This document shows positions 55,367 through 63,822 of a DNA stretch of 64,000 nucleotides, one piece after another. This DNA is from Micropruina sp. (GTDB taxonomy: Bacteria; Actinomycetota; Actinomycetes; Propionibacteriales; Propionibacteriaceae): the NCBI GenBank assembly GCA_016711205.1, contig JADJTM010000003.1, positions 372,001 to 436,000 on the forward strand. Direction: 5' to 3'. Position numbers and translations under genes: made by a program. The notes under the pieces were generated by a model. It saw only the letters and a list, made by a program, of their open reading frames with translations. It was not told where the DNA came from and searched no databases. Positions within the stretch are counted from its first letter, which is position 1. Each line of letters begins with the position of its first letter.

Positions 55367-56218
55367 GTGCAGTACCGGGATTCAGCGAACCTTGACACCT
55401 CACAGGTCACCAGCACATCGAGTGGCGGCGCAGGCGGCAAGATGGCCGTCGGAGGCATCGGTGGTTTGATCATCGTCGTGCTGGCAATGTTCTTCGGGTT
55501 CGATCCCGGTTCGCTGGTCGGCGGCACCGCAGCGGGGCCGCAGCAGAACACGGACCAGTACGCCGAATGCAAGACCGGTGCCGACATCCAGTCCAATCGC
55601 GACTGCCGGTACGTCGCCTACACCAACTCGATCCAGAACTACTGGGTCAAGTCGATGCAGGGCTACGAGAAGACCACCACGCACATCTTCACCGGCCAGG
55701 TCAGCACCGCCTGCGGCACGGCCACCTCGGCCGTCGGGCCGTTCTACTGCCCGAACGATCACATCGTGTACCTCGACACCGGCTTCTTCGACCAGCTCAC
55801 AGGGCAACTGGGCGCCCAGGGCGGGGACGCTGCCGAGGCGTACGTGATCGCGCACGAGTACGGGCACCACATCTCGAACCTCACCGGGGTGCTGGGGCAG
55901 GTGCAGTCGGCGGGCAACCAGTCCGGCGCAAACTCGCCGCAGGTCAGGCTGGAGCTACAGGCCGACTGCTACGCCGGCGTCTGGCTGGCGAACGCGTCCA
56001 AGGATCCGAACTCGCCGATCGCCGCCATCACCAAGGACGACGTGCTGGCCGCGGCGGACGCCGCCCGCGCCGTCGGCGACGACCGCATTCAGCAGGCCTC
56101 CACCGGACGGGTCGACCGCGAGTCGTGGACCCACGGCTCGGCCGCCCAGCGACAGAACTGGCTGGCCACCGGCTTCAACAGCGGTGATCCCAGCCAGTGC
56201 AACACGTTCACCAACTGA
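55367..56218 (+). CDS. Neutral zinc metallopeptidase, YpfJ family
   Basis: 283 residues from GTG 55367; GGAGG at 55357-55361 points to it rather than to ATG 55355. N terminus VQYRDSANLDTSQV is typical. One membrane helix (about 27-43) anchors an extracellular domain with HEYGH (HExxH, 163-167) and the downstream QADCYAGVW that supplies a further metal ligand; RLELQADC is family-specific. Four cysteines may form disulfides. A membrane-anchored protease of unknown substrate. Confidence 0.88.
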   Translation: MQYRDSANLDTSQVTSTSSGGAGGKMAVGGIGGLIIVVLAMFFGFDPGSLVGGTAAGPQQNTDQYAECKTGADIQSNRDCRYVAYTNSIQNYWVKSMQGYEKTTTHIFTGQVSTACGTATSAVGPFYCPNDHIVYLDTGFFDQLTGQLGAQGGDAAEAYVIAHEYGHHISNLTGVLGQVQSAGNQSGANSPQVRLELQADCYAGVWLANASKDPNSPIAAITKDDVLAAADAARAVGDDRIQQASTGRVDRESWTHGSAAQRQNWLATGFNSGDPSQCNTFTN

Positions 56219-56288
56219 CCGCGAATCGAAAACGGTTCCTGATCCTGTTCGCGTCGCCGTGAACTCCACGGCGTGAGCTGCCTGCCCG

Positions 56289-57203
56289 TCAGGGGTTGAT
56301 CTCGTGGCCGGTCAGGTCGGTGACGAAGGAGTCGTTGCCGATGGTGAAGTACATTCTGGGCCCCCCGAGCCGGGCTCGGTCGTCCACCGTGACCTGCCAG
56401 CGAGTGCTCGCGTCGAAGTCGCCCCGCTGACGCGCCTGGCTGAGCACCTGCCAGATCGCCTCGGCCCGCAGTCGCGACACGCTGAACGGCGGTAGGTCGG
56501 GACGTCCGGAGCGTTCGTTGATGGTGACCGGAACGGTGGCCGTGCGCAGCCGTCGGATCGTCGTGGTGTCGCTGCCGGTCAGGTCCAGCCAGGCGCCCAG
56601 AGTCGACTGCACGCCGATCGCCAGCGCCGTGCTTCGCGATCCGATCACATCGTCCAGGCCCGCGCGGATGCCGCCCTCGGTGTTGAAGTCGAGAGTGGGT
56701 AGCAGTGCTCCGCTGGGATAGAAGAAGACCGTCCGCGACTCGGGGTTGGTCGACACGCTCATGAACAGGTCGCCGGCTGATGAGTCGACGATCTGCAGCT
56801 CTTGGCTGCTCTCGGAGCCCGAAATGCCGGACGCGGCGCGAAACAGCGCGCCGACATCGCTGATGTTGAAGTCGTCGATCGAGAACACCCGCTGCTGCAC
56901 ATAGGCGACATCGCTGTCGACCTGCTTGACCGTGTTGTCGCGCCACGCCCAGGTTTCGGGCTGCTCGTTCTTCACCACGGTGATGGCCGCCCACTGCTGG
57001 GTGATTTCGACCTGGATCAGTTGGGGCGTGCCGGCCTTGGCGATCAGCCTGCGCACCATGGAGCGGGCCTGCCCGGGCGCGGTCAGGTCGACCGTGACCT
57101 CGCTGACGGTCGGCGTGGGGGTGGGTGTGGGCTGGGCAGGCTGGACGCATCCCACGAGCAGGCCGACCGCGGCGACCGCCACGACCAGGGCAGGAGTGCG
57201 CAT
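56289..57203 (-). CDS. Hypothetical lipoprotein
   Basis: 304 residues. Signal peptide with lipobox LLVGC (Cys 19), then a PTPTPTPT linker, then a domain of alternating strands: VEITQQWAAITVV, TVFFYPSGALLPTL and a C-terminal WQVTVDDRARLGGPRMYFTI. I do not recognise the family; several unrelated actinobacterial lipoproteins share this layout. Extracytoplasmic. Ends 70 bp from the protease gene, convergent with it. Confidence 0.75.
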   Translation of the reverse strand: MRTPALVVAVAAVGLLVGCVQPAQPTPTPTPTVSEVTVDLTAPGQARSMVRRLIAKAGTPQLIQVEITQQWAAITVVKNEQPETWAWRDNTVKQVDSDVAYVQQRVFSIDDFNISDVGALFRAASGISGSESSQELQIVDSSAGDLFMSVSTNPESRTVFFYPSGALLPTLDFNTEGGIRAGLDDVIGSRSTALAIGVQSTLGAWLDLTGSDTTTIRRLRTATVPVTINERSGRPDLPPFSVSRLRAEAIWQVLSQARQRGDFDASTRWQVTVDDRARLGGPRMYFTIGNDSFVTDLTGHEINP

Positions 57204-57560
57204 CCTGCGAGAGTAGTACCCCGGCCACCCACCTTTGGCCGCTGCGCGACGCCCGGACGGCCCCTGGCCGTTCTACTCAGGCAACAGACGACCCGGTGGC
57301 CTTCGTCGACGGCCTGGCGAGACATCCGCCCGGACACCGCCCCGCCAGGGCACACGTTGATGGCCGCGGCACTGGTGCCCCTCGTCCGGTTCATTCACCG
57401 TTGGGCGGCGTCGCGGGTGTCGGCGCCGGGGCGTCCAGCTCGAATCGGGTGATCATCCGGCACGCCTCTCTGGTCGGCTGTGGAAGGACGGGCGGACCAC
57501 AGCCGACCCCGTGGAGCCGGCCCCGGACAGCATCCCGACGCAGGCGGCAGACTGGGGCGG
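57204..57560. other. Gap without recognisable gene
   Basis: Between the divergent lipoprotein and glycosylase genes. GC-rich; open frames here are short or lie antisense and show no family features. No clear promoter or repeat seen. Confidence 0.5.
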
Positions 57561-58169
57561 GTGGACCTGTCCTTCGACGTCATGACTGTTGCTCCCGCGC
57601 TGCTCGGCGTGCACCTGCAGCTGGACGGCGTCACGCTGCGACTGACCGAGGTGGAGGCCTATGCGGGTGCCGACGACCCGGCCGCGCACGCCTTTCGAGG
57701 TTGGCGGCCGCACACCCGACACCTGTTCGAGCCGCCCGGCACCCTGTACTGCTACCGCTCCTACGGCATTCACATCTGCGCCAACCTGGTCTGCGGACCG
57801 GCCGGCAGCGGGGCGGCGGTGCTGTTGCGCGCGGGTCACGTGGTGGACGGACTGGAGCTGGCCCGGCGCCGCCGCCCAGGGGTTCCGGACGCCCGGCTGG
57901 CGCGGGGTCCCGGTTGCCTGGGGCAGGTGCTGGGGCTCACCCTCGCCGACTCCGGCCGCCGGCTGGGTGAGCCGGGGCTCGCCCTGAGCGTGCCGGACGG
58001 TGCGCGCGGCACGGTCGCTCGCGGACCGCGCGTGGGTGTGTCGGTGGCCGCCCGACGTCCGTGGCGGTTCTGGCTGGAGGGTGAACCGTCGGTGTCGGCC
58101 TACCGGGCCAGCCCGCGGCTTCGTCCGGATGAACCCGAAATGGACGCTCACCGCGAAGGCGGAGGGTAA
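57561..58169 (+). CDS. 3-methyladenine (alkyladenine) DNA glycosylase, AAG/MPG family
   Basis: 202 residues from GTG 57561, the normal AAG length. Core motifs LTEVEAYAGADDPAAHAF (catalytic Glu as in human AAG E125), TRHLFEPPGTLYCYRSYGIH (base-flipping Tyr and His region), CANLVC and AVLLRAGHV. It excises alkylated purines. No intein or fusion. Followed by a 17-bp minisatellite and a terminator. Confidence 0.9.
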   Translation: MDLSFDVMTVAPALLGVHLQLDGVTLRLTEVEAYAGADDPAAHAFRGWRPHTRHLFEPPGTLYCYRSYGIHICANLVCGPAGSGAAVLLRAGHVVDGLELARRRRPGVPDARLARGPGCLGQVLGLTLADSGRRLGEPGLALSVPDGARGTVARGPRVGVSVAARRPWRFWLEGEPSVSAYRASPRLRPDEPEMDAHREGGG

Positions 58170-58194
58170 GAAAGAAAGGCGTGGCCAACAGCCT

Positions 58195-58322
58195 GGGCGG
58201 GCCGGCAACGGAGGCGGGCCCAGCAATGAAGGCGGGCCAACATTATGGGCGGGCCAACAACGAAGGCGGCCCTACAACGAAGGCGGGCCAACAGCATGGG
58301 CGGGCCAACAACGAAGGCGGGG
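58195..58322 (+). repeat. 17-bp minisatellite (about seven copies)
   Basis: Units of GCGGGCCAACAACGAAG, alternating with a GCGGGCCAACAGCATGG-type variant; the unit is not a multiple of three and the block lies just after the glycosylase stop. Confidence 0.75.
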
Positions 58323-58351
58323 CCTGACCAAGTATGAGTTGGTCAGGCCCC
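58319..58351 (+). terminator. Terminator hairpin
   Basis: GGGGCCTGACCAA (58319-58331) pairs perfectly with TTGGTCAGGCCCC (58339-58351) around a 7-base loop; TGTTCGTT follows. Likely terminator of the glycosylase transcript, read through the minisatellite. Confidence 0.8.
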
Positions 58352-58963
58352 TGTTCGTTCGGGTTAAGACGACCTCCGAACTCCGGTCGGTTCGTTGGTC
58401 TTGTCCGCTCGTCTTGCGGGACGCTCGTAGATTGCTCCACGTGCAATGGACCTCGATCTCCATCCGGTGAGCCGGACCACTGATGACGAGTCCTTCGGTC
58501 TTGCGACTTCTGGTTCGTCGGGTACGGCGTAGAAGTATTTTTACTCCTCCTCCGGGCGCCGCGCAATAGCAATTGCGAAGATCTTGCTACGAATCTGGAA
58601 GGACTGGGGGACGCCGGCTTTCCATCTGCACCAACGGTCGCTGCTGTCCCACCTGTCACACTCGTCATACGAATCGGGACGATCGCGCAAGGCGTCCATG
58701 CGGTTCCGCTCACAACCGCGGCGTCTCGGCGGCTTCACGGCGGCGTCTCGGAGGCGTCTCGGAGGCGTCTCGGAGGCTGCGTCGGCGGTGCGGGAGAGAC
58801 CTGACCGGACCACCTCATACGCGGTCCGGTCGTGGTTCCTTTGTAACGGGTCGGCCGCCGAGACCGGTGCAGCGACACGCCGCGCGCACCCCGGTCGACC
58901 CGGGTATGGTGGTGCCACCGGTCGCTGTTGACCGGGTTCGGACCGAGTCGGATCGAGGTTTCA
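58352..58963. other. Long gap with tandem 11-bp repeat, no recognisable gene
   Basis: About 610 bp of lower GC than the surroundings, with GAAGTATTTTTACTCC near 58535. Three exact copies of GGCGTCTCGGA at 58742-58774, with related CGGCGTCTCGG just upstream. Open frames on both strands are repeat-derived or arginine-rich without family features. The region could hold an unrecognised small RNA; I see no definite structure. Confidence 0.45.
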
Positions 58964-59374
58964 ATGACAGATCAGATGGCGGGCGACACGCTCGCAGAGT
59001 CCAAGGACACCGTCGTCGTGCAGCGATCGGTGTCCCAACCAGTCAAGGAAGTGTGGCGCCTGATCGCCACCCCCGCCGGCTCTGAGGCCCTGTTGGGCGA
59101 GGGCGGCGTACTGGGCGACAAGGGCGACAGCTGGCATTCGTCCAACGGCACCTTCGGGGTCGTGCGCAGCTATCACCCGCTGGAACAGATCAGATTCAGC
59201 TGGCATGCCGACGACGATGCCCCCAAGTCGCTGGTCGACCTGCACCTGGTGAAGCAAGGTGAGGACGCCACCGTGGTTGAGATCCGGCACGAGCACATTC
59301 CGGATGGCTGGAACACCGCGGCGATCGCCCAGCACTGGGAGGATGCGCTCGACCGCCTCGTCAACGAGGGCTGA
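58964..59374 (+). CDS. SRPBCC/AHSA1-type START-like protein
   Basis: 136 residues from ATG 58964 (GAGG six bases upstream). Helix-grip fold pattern: VVQRSVSQPVKEVWRLIATP, SSNGTFGVVRSYHPLEQIRFSW, TVVEIRHEHIPDGW and a final helix HWEDALDRL. Such proteins bind a hydrophobic ligand or act as small chaperones; no ligand can be named. Stands alone. Confidence 0.85.
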   Translation: MTDQMAGDTLAESKDTVVVQRSVSQPVKEVWRLIATPAGSEALLGEGGVLGDKGDSWHSSNGTFGVVRSYHPLEQIRFSWHADDDAPKSLVDLHLVKQGEDATVVEIRHEHIPDGWNTAAIAQHWEDALDRLVNEG

Positions 59375-59468
59375 CGTCGACCTGCACTGAAGTCAACGCG
59401 TCCGATGGGGCCCACCGGTGGTGCGGCCCCGTCCGCGTTTGAGCTGGGCCACCTCTGAACCCACCCGC

Positions 59469-59488
59469 AGGCAGCGGCTCTGCTGCCT
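59469..59488 (+). terminator. Weak hairpin after the SRPBCC gene
   Basis: AGGCAGC (59469-59475) pairs with GCTGCCT (59482-59488) around a 6-base loop, about 95 bp past the stop. Related GGCAGC motifs recur to 59545. Confidence 0.35.
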
Positions 59489-59579
59489 TCCGTGCCACTG
59501 TGCTGCCCGCACAAAGGCAGCGCAGTGCGTCCAAGGGCAGCAGAGTCAGTCGCGTCAGGCCTGCCCGGTCACCTGGCGC

Positions 59580-59849
59580 TCAGCTGGCGAAGCGCGCAGC
59601 CGAGCGGGACCGCGCCTTGGCCGCCTCGTCCTCGCGGTTCTTCGGCGGGGCGGAGGTGGTCAGATGCTCGAGCAGATGCCGAGTGAGGTGCGCGATCTCA
59701 TCGACGGCCTCGTTGAAGTACTGCTCGTTCGCCTTGGACGGCTTGTTCATGCCCGAGACCTTGCGCACGAACTGCAACGCCGCCGCGTGCACCTCGTCGT
59801 TGGTGGCCGGCGGCTCGAAGTTGTTCAGGGGACGAATGTTGCGACACAT
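59580..59849 (-). CDS. DUF2277 family protein
   Basis: 89 residues from ATG 59849. Matches the family almost end to end: MCRNIRPLNNFEPPAT, HAAALQFVRKVSGMNKPS, NEAVDEIAHLTRHLLEHL and PPKNREDEAAKARSRSAARF. Function unknown. The frame stays open for another 48 codons upstream to ATG 59993 and there encodes CGLC ... HARC, so a longer zinc-binding form is conceivable. Confidence 0.88.
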   Translation of the reverse strand: MCRNIRPLNNFEPPATNDEVHAAALQFVRKVSGMNKPSKANEQYFNEAVDEIAHLTRHLLEHLTTSAPPKNREDEAAKARSRSAARFAS

Positions 59850-59991
59850 GGCGTCCAGAGTAATGCCGCGGCCGCCAACCTTCGCCGCGCAGCGGGCATG
59901 GACAGGTCGCCGGGGTGCGGAGTTGAACATGCCCAGCGCCACCGCAGGGACGGCACAGAGCCCGCACAGGTCGCCTTCGTACAACTGAGGC

Positions 59992-60909
59992 ATGGGTGAC
60001 TCTCTACTGACCAGCAAGGTGTCCCGGCGGCTGTTCCTCGGCGGCACCGCCGGACTCGTCGGCCTGGGCGGCACCGCGGCCTGGGCGGCCGATCGCTACC
60101 TCGTCGAGCACGCCGAGGGCAGCGTCACCGAGACCGCGACGGCCGCACCGACCGGCACCAGCACCGACAACGGCTACACCAGCACCACCACGCAGCTGAG
60201 CATCGAGAAGGTCAGCACCGGGTCGGGTAGCGACGCGATCACCTACTTCGTGGCCGACATCGCCACCACCGATGCGACGATGATCCGCTCGGCGTTCGCG
60301 AAGGACACGTTCGGCACCAACATCATCGCCGACCCGTCCGTGATCGCGCAGGGTAAGAACGCGGTGCTCGCGATCAACGGCGACTACTACGGGTTTCGCG
60401 ATACCGGCATCGTGGTGCGCAACGGCGTCGCCTACCGCGACCAGGGTGCGCGGCAGGGCCTGGCCCTGTACCGCGACGGTGCCACGCGGCTCTACGACGA
60501 GACCGCGACGAACGCCGAGCAGTTGATTGCGGACGGGGTGTGGAACACCCTGTCGTTCGGTCCCGGGCTGATCGACGGGGGTAGCGTGATCGACGGCATC
60601 GACTCCATCGAGATCGACACCAACTTCGGCAACCACTCGATTCAGGGCAACCAGCCACGCACGGCCGTCGGCATGATCGCTGCCGGCCACTTTCTCTGGA
60701 TCGTGGTGGACGGCCGCAGCTCCGGCTACAGCCGCGGCATGACCCTGCCTGAACTGGCCCAAGTGTTCGTCGACCGGGGCGCCCAGGTGGCCTACAACCT
60801 GGACGGCGGCGGCTCGTCCGCGATGGTGTTCAACGGGGCGCTGGTCAACAACCCGCTCGGCAAGGGCCAGGAGCGCGGCACGTCCGACATTCTCTACGTG
60901 GCGGGCTGA
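59992..60909 (+). CDS. Phosphodiester glycosidase family protein (NAGPA-like), Tat-secreted
   Basis: 305 residues. N terminus has a twin-arginine-like signal SRRLFLGGTAGLVGLGG, then a Thr/Ser-rich linker (about 45-65) and the NAGPA domain: YFVADIATTDATMIRS, LAINGDYYGFRDTGIVVRNG, SFGPGLIDGG, QPRTAVGMIAAGHFLWIVVDGR and YNLDGGGSSAMVFNG. The family cleaves sugar-phosphodiester bonds; extracellular. Four bases before the next gene, so it is likely co-transcribed with the GT2-GtrA enzyme and linked to cell-surface polymer processing. Confidence 0.9.
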   Translation: MGDSLLTSKVSRRLFLGGTAGLVGLGGTAAWAADRYLVEHAEGSVTETATAAPTGTSTDNGYTSTTTQLSIEKVSTGSGSDAITYFVADIATTDATMIRSAFAKDTFGTNIIADPSVIAQGKNAVLAINGDYYGFRDTGIVVRNGVAYRDQGARQGLALYRDGATRLYDETATNAEQLIADGVWNTLSFGPGLIDGGSVIDGIDSIEIDTNFGNHSIQGNQPRTAVGMIAAGHFLWIVVDGRSSGYSRGMTLPELAQVFVDRGAQVAYNLDGGGSSAMVFNGALVNNPLGKGQERGTSDILYVAG

Positions 60910-60912
60910 GCG

Positions 60913-61971
60913 ATGATCGTGCTGATACCGGCCTACGAGCCCACCCGCTCGTTGCTCGACCTGCTGCGCGACCTGGCCCGCGAGGCACCCGAGATCGGCG
61001 TGGTGGTGGTCGACGACGGCAGCGGCCCGCTCTATGCGCCGCTGTTCTCGGACGCCGTCCGGCTGGGCGCCGACGTGATCGGCTACGCCGGCAACCGCGG
61101 CAAGGGTGCGGCGCTCAAGCACGGCTTCGCTCACCTCGCCCGGCATTACCCCGGCCAGGACGTGGTCTGTGCCGACTCCGACGGACAGCATGCGGTGGTC
61201 GATGTGCTGCGGGTCGGACGGGCGGTCCGTCCGGGCTGCATGGTGCTCGGCGTGCGGGCCTTCAGCGGACGGGTGCCGGCCCGCAGCCGGATCGGCAACG
61301 CGATCACCCGGTGGGCGTTCCGCGCAGCCAGCGGGGTGTCGGTCAGTGACACCCAGACCGGCCTGCGTGGCTACCCGGCGGCGGCGCTGCCGTGGCTGGG
61401 CACGGTGTCCGGCGACCGGTTCGAGTACGAGCTGAACCTGCTGCTGCAGGCCCGACGCGCCGGCTGGACGTTCGACGAGGTGCCGATCGCCACCATCTAT
61501 CTGGCCGGCAACGCGTCGTCCCACTTTCGGCCGCTGGTCGACTCGGCCCGCATCTACCTGCCCCTGCTGGCGTTCTCGGCGTCGTCCCTGGCCGCGTTCG
61601 CCATCGACTTCGTCGCCCTGTTGGTGCTGAACGCGCTGACCGACAACCTGCTGCTGGCCGTGATCGGCGCCCGCGGGCTCAGTTCGGCGGTCAACTTCAT
61701 CACCAATCGCCGGATGGTGTTCGACTCGCGCCGTCCGCTGCGCGGCACGCTGGTGCGCTACTACCTGCTGGTGGCGGTGCTGCTGGTGGCCAACTACGGG
61801 CTGCTGGCCTGGCTGACGTCGGTCGGCCTCGCGCTGGCGGTGGCCAAGGTGATCGTCGAGGTGACGTTGTTCGTGGCCGGGTACCAGGTGCAGCGCAGCT
61901 TCGTGTTCGGCCTCGATCCCGCGCCGATCGCGGCGGTGACGCCGGCTCGGGAGCGGGTGTCGATCGGCTGA
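60913..61971 (+). CDS. GT2 glycosyltransferase fused to a GtrA-like membrane domain
   Basis: 352 residues. N-terminal GT-A domain (about 1-205): IVLIPAYEPTRSL, VVVVDDGSG, GYAGNRGKGAALKHGF, CADSDGQH (DxD-like) and DTQTGLRGY with DRFEYELNLLLQA, as in dolichol/polyprenyl-phosphate mannose synthases. C-terminal GtrA domain (about 215-335) with four helices and NFITNRRMVF. It should load a sugar on polyprenyl phosphate and help move it across the membrane. Partner of the preceding phosphodiester glycosidase. Confidence 0.92.
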   Translation: MIVLIPAYEPTRSLLDLLRDLAREAPEIGVVVVDDGSGPLYAPLFSDAVRLGADVIGYAGNRGKGAALKHGFAHLARHYPGQDVVCADSDGQHAVVDVLRVGRAVRPGCMVLGVRAFSGRVPARSRIGNAITRWAFRAASGVSVSDTQTGLRGYPAAALPWLGTVSGDRFEYELNLLLQARRAGWTFDEVPIATIYLAGNASSHFRPLVDSARIYLPLLAFSASSLAAFAIDFVALLVLNALTDNLLLAVIGARGLSSAVNFITNRRMVFDSRRPLRGTLVRYYLLVAVLLVANYGLLAWLTSVGLALAVAKVIVEVTLFVAGYQVQRSFVFGLDPAPIAAVTPARERVSIG

Positions 61972-61991
61972 GCTCGAAGGGTCCGGCCGAG

Positions 61992-62429
61992 TCAGCTCGC
62001 CCGCAGCCGCCACTCGATGGCCGGACAGGTGTCCATCACCATCGGCAGTCCGGCGGCTTCGGCCCGCTCGAACGCATCGTGGTCGATCACGCCGAGCTGA
62101 AACCAGACGCCCTGCGCGCCAACCGCCAACGCCTCGTCGACGAACTGGCCGGCCATCTCGGAGCGGCGGAAGACGTCCACCACGTCGATGTCGAACGGCA
62201 CGTCGGCGAGGGTGCGGTAGCCCTGCTGGCCGAGCACGACAGGGGCGTCCGGATGGATCGGGACGATCTGCTTGCCGCGGCTCTGCAGCAGGTCGGCGAT
62301 GGCGTAGGCGGTGCGGCTGGGGTCGCCGGACAATCCGACGACTGCCCAGACCCGGGCCTCGTCGAGAAAGCGGTCGATCACCTGCTGGTTGTGCCAGGCT
62401 GCGCGGGCTGAGGGGGTGGGGTGGGTCAT
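61992..62429 (-). CDS. CoA-binding domain protein (YccU-type)
   Basis: 145 residues, one CoA_binding_2 domain with Rossmann fold: VWAVVGLSGDPSRTAYAIAD, IVPIHPDAP, VDVFRRSEMAGQFVDEAL, GVWFQLGVI and VMDTCPAIEW. Binds a nucleotide or CoA; physiological role unknown. Stands alone, convergent with the GT2 gene. Confidence 0.9.
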   Translation of the reverse strand: MTHPTPSARAAWHNQQVIDRFLDEARVWAVVGLSGDPSRTAYAIADLLQSRGKQIVPIHPDAPVVLGQQGYRTLADVPFDIDVVDVFRRSEMAGQFVDEALAVGAQGVWFQLGVIDHDAFERAEAAGLPMVMDTCPAIEWRLRAS

Positions 62430-62576
62430 GCCGACACCCTAATGGGGTTGTTCGCGGCGCCTTGGGCGTTACGGGGTGGCGGACGGGCCTGGGCCGCGAC
62501 CCCCGGCCTGGGTTACGGTGAACGTTGCGAAACGTCCGGTGACCGATCGTGATCGGCACGACGACAGGAGAGGCCG

Positions 62577-62984
62577 ATGAAAACCGAGCCGGGTACCCAG
62601 GCGGTGGCTGATCACCTTGCCGGGGTGAGCGACCCGAAGCGCCGAGCGGACGCGCAGCAGGTCTGCGATCTGCTGGCCGAGGTGACCGGAGAGCCGCCGG
62701 TGATGTGGGGCAGCGCCATCATCGGGTTCGGCTCGTGCACCCGGCACTACCACGACGGTCGTGAGTACACCTGGATGCTGGCCGGATTCGCGGCTCGCAA
62801 GGCGGCCACGGTGCTCTATCTGAACGACGGTTATGAGCAGCACGGCGAACTGCTCGAGCGTCTCGGACCGCACTCGATCGGCAAGTCCTGCCTCAACCTG
62901 CGCACGCTGCAGGGAGTCGACCTGGGCGTGCTGCGCGAGCTGGTGGCCGCCTCGGTCGCCACTGCCCGCGCAGGTGAGAGCTGA
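62577..62984 (+). CDS. DUF1801 (YdhG-like) domain protein
   Basis: 135 residues from ATG 62577 with AGGAGAGG upstream. Typical family segments: VADHLAGVSDPKRRADAQQV, EPPVMWGSAIIGFGSCTRHY, WMLAGFAARKAATVLYL, HSIGKSCLNLRTLQGVDLGVL. A small SufE-like/YdhG fold without known activity. Confidence 0.9.
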   Translation: MKTEPGTQAVADHLAGVSDPKRRADAQQVCDLLAEVTGEPPVMWGSAIIGFGSCTRHYHDGREYTWMLAGFAARKAATVLYLNDGYEQHGELLERLGPHSIGKSCLNLRTLQGVDLGVLRELVAASVATARAGES

Positions 62985-63120
62985 CTGAACCAGCCCAATG
63001 TCGAGCGTTGCGACCCACCGGCGCGGCCGGCATCAGGCTTCGGCCCCAGGTTTCGGTCCGCTGGCTACGGCCAGAGGGGCTCGGCTGCCGGCTTCGACCC
63101 GCCGGTTTCGGCCGGCCGGG

Positions 63121-63822
63121 TCATTCCTTGAGCGTGATCCAGAGCGCGCGGCTGAGTGCCAGCAACTCGCCATCGGCGGTGTGCAGCGCGGCGGCGGTGT
63201 CGTGCTTGCGGCCGTCCCGCCCCAGTGCCCAGCCGCTGACCACGCACGGCTCGCCCACCATCGGCACGCGGTGCACCTGTGCTGCGAACCGGCCCAGCAG
63301 CATCAGGGCGTCCCACCGCTCGAAGCACCCGTAGCCGAAAAGGGACGGGCAGTCGATGCTCGCCCACACCACCGCGGGGTGCACCAGCGGGCCGTCGGCG
63401 ACGCTCGCGTCCGGCACCCAGGGAGCGGCGGCCAGCCGCCGGCCCGCCACCGGGCCGGGGAATATGCGCAGCCCGTCGGTCCGGGCGGTGCCGCAGACGA
63501 AGCACTGCGGGTACGGGTGGTCGATCAGCCAGGGGCAGCGCTGTGACGCGTCGGTGGCCTCGGCCAGGCCGACCGGCTCGGGCACGGCGAGGTCCACCAG
63601 CCCCGGACGAGCGGTGGCGACGAGCTGGTCGCCGTCCAGAATCGCCAGGCCGTCGGGGTCGGAGCGGGTGCTCAGCTCCTGATCGAGCGGCGGCGGCTGC
63701 CACAGGCTGACCTCGGCGGGCCCCAGGGGCAGGCCGAGCGCGGCGGCCGCCACGCCGGCGCTGTAGCCGCCGTTGCCGGAGGTGTTCGGGCCTCGGAACC
63801 GGTGCTCGATCAGCACGCCCAT
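63121..63822 (-). CDS. Hot-dog-fold thioesterase-like protein
   Basis: 233 residues. Central CFVCGTARTDGLRIFPG, AAAPWVPDASVADG, VVWASIDCPSLFGYGCF and GEPCVVSGWALGRDGRKHDT resemble PaaI-type hot-dog proteins of actinobacteria, with a conserved CxxC. Probably acts on an acyl-CoA; substrate unknown. ATG 63822 shares a base with the upstream stop (TGATG). Confidence 0.82.
   Translation of the reverse strand: MGVLIEHRFRGPNTSGNGGYSAGVAAAALGLPLGPAEVSLWQPPPLDQELSTRSDPDGLAILDGDQLVATARPGLVDLAVPEPVGLAEATDASQRCPWLIDHPYPQCFVCGTARTDGLRIFPGPVAGRRLAAAPWVPDASVADGPLVHPAVVWASIDCPSLFGYGCFERWDALMLLGRFAAQVHRVPMVGEPCVVSGWALGRDGRKHDTAAALHTADGELLALSRALWITLKE

Noticed and set aside
60004..62559. An 851-codon antisense frame across the glycosidase, GT2 and CoA-binding genes
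   Set aside because: Low-complexity Arg/His/Asp composition and no motif; three well-supported genes lie opposite or within it.
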